Under the pieces are notes generated by a model. That model was given only the letters and a program-made list of their open reading frames with translations, ran no database searches and had not been told where the DNA came from. From DASXYG01 sp036502625 (lineage in GTDB: Bacteria; Actinomycetota; Actinomycetes; Streptosporangiales; Streptosporangiaceae), in contig DASXYG010000097.1 of assembly GCA_036502625.1 (NCBI GenBank), positions 1 to 34,586 of the forward strand: a stretch of 34,586 nucleotides of DNA. Reading direction: 5' to 3'. How positions within the stretch are numbered: the first letter of the stretch is position 1; every line of letters starts with the position of its first letter. Of this stretch, positions 31,661-34,586 are shown piece by piece. The translations under genes and the position numbers were made by a program.

Positions 31661-31678
31661 TATCTTGATGTCGAGATA
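31661..31678. promoter_or_regulatory. Inverted repeat in acnA promoter region, MarR-like operator
   Basis: TATCTTGA-TG-TCGAGATA: two 8-bp arms with one mismatch around a 2-bp spacer, in the 202-bp region between hisE and acnA. The form resembles sites of MarR-family repressors, and in Streptomyces a MarR protein (TamR) is known to control aconitase. That this is a TamR site is inference. Confidence 0.5.
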
Positions 31679-31798
31679 AAATCCTCGTGGCTTAGGGGAA
31701 CCTCACTGGCGATCCGGGTCCGCGCCTGCGGGAGGATCACAACCAGAGGGGCGACCCTCCATCACAGCCACGAACGAGAACCGAGGGGGCGTGAGAGC

Positions 31799-34519
<2,721 letters not shown>

Positions 34520-34547
34520 CGGCGCCCGGTCGCTAGGGTGGCGCGCT

Positions 34548-34586
34548 ATGGCCCTTCCCGAGGCGCTGCGCGACCTGCTGACCAAT
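34548..34586 (+). CDS. Start of a truncated gene at the window edge
   Basis: Only 13 codons are present (MALPEALRDLLTN). This opening resembles PPOX-class (F420/FMN-dependent) oxidoreductases, but it is too short to identify. TAGGGT at 34534-34539 followed by 8 nt and ATG suggests a leaderless promoter; AGGGTGG in the same place could act as a ribosome site instead. Confidence 0.45.
   Translation, partial: MALPEALRDLLTN

Overview
The window reads as chromosomal DNA of a high-GC actinomycete. Protein-coding genes are packed on both strands, GTG starts are common, and codon third positions are overwhelmingly G or C. The mix of actinobacterial families (DUF3000, DUF4349, HemQ/CgoX haem route, LigC plus stand-alone LigD-type polymerase, class F sortase) fits a filamentous actinomycete, perhaps Streptosporangiales such as Actinomadura. 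The genus is a guess from general knowledge. No tRNA, rRNA, CRISPR array, phage or IS element was seen.

Layout. 1-901: 3' part of glgX (glycogen debranching) with an in-frame TAA. 912-2434 and 3917-5924 (minus): small membrane proteins, ATP-dependent DNA ligase LigC, a DUF3592 protein and a stand-alone LigD-type polymerase, i.e. end-joining functions. 2692-3898 (plus): a GntR/UTRA regulator and a small Trp-rich protein, each preceded by the same 14-bp operator-like site. 6312-7809 (plus): psd and pssA, phosphatidylethanolamine synthesis. 7927-12228: haem genes hemQ, cgoX/hemY and hemE on the minus strand, with a DUF4349 lipoprotein gene on the opposite strand between cgoX and hemE. 12426-17938 (plus): a zinc-ribbon protein, a DUF3000 protein, RNase D, then the fadA-fadB beta-oxidation operon and a strong terminator. 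18079-19614 (plus): a membrane-anchored zinc metallopeptidase and a small membrane protein. 19626-22142 (minus): dxs and a Mug-type DNA glycosylase. 22499-23970 (plus): a secreted two-repeat protein and a class F sortase. 24002-27067: a hypothetical protein, a TauE/SafE permease, an ASCH-domain protein and a secreted phosphodiester glycosidase-like protein. 27074-28771 (minus): an unusual membrane protein with a PstS-like binding domain. 28772-30416: about 1.6 kb without a credible gene, made of C-rich, modular repeats. 30417-31596 (minus): hisE-hisG. 31799-34519 (plus): aconitase, then the first codons of another gene.

How genes work together. psd and pssA overlap and act in consecutive steps. 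cgoX and hemQ overlap by 4 nt and belong to the coproporphyrin-dependent haem pathway, with hemE supplying coproporphyrinogen III. fadA and fadB overlap by 4 nt and make the beta-oxidation complex. hisE and hisG are co-oriented. The secreted protein and the sortase are probably an operon.

Most of the window is ordinary. The least explained parts are the modular repeat island at about 28.9-30.4 kb (terminator-like hairpins every ~180 nt, G-quadruplex-capable tracts), the three-TM PstS-like protein below it, the GntR/small-protein pair with a shared operator, and the lipoprotein-like sortase next to a secreted protein lacking a sorting signal.
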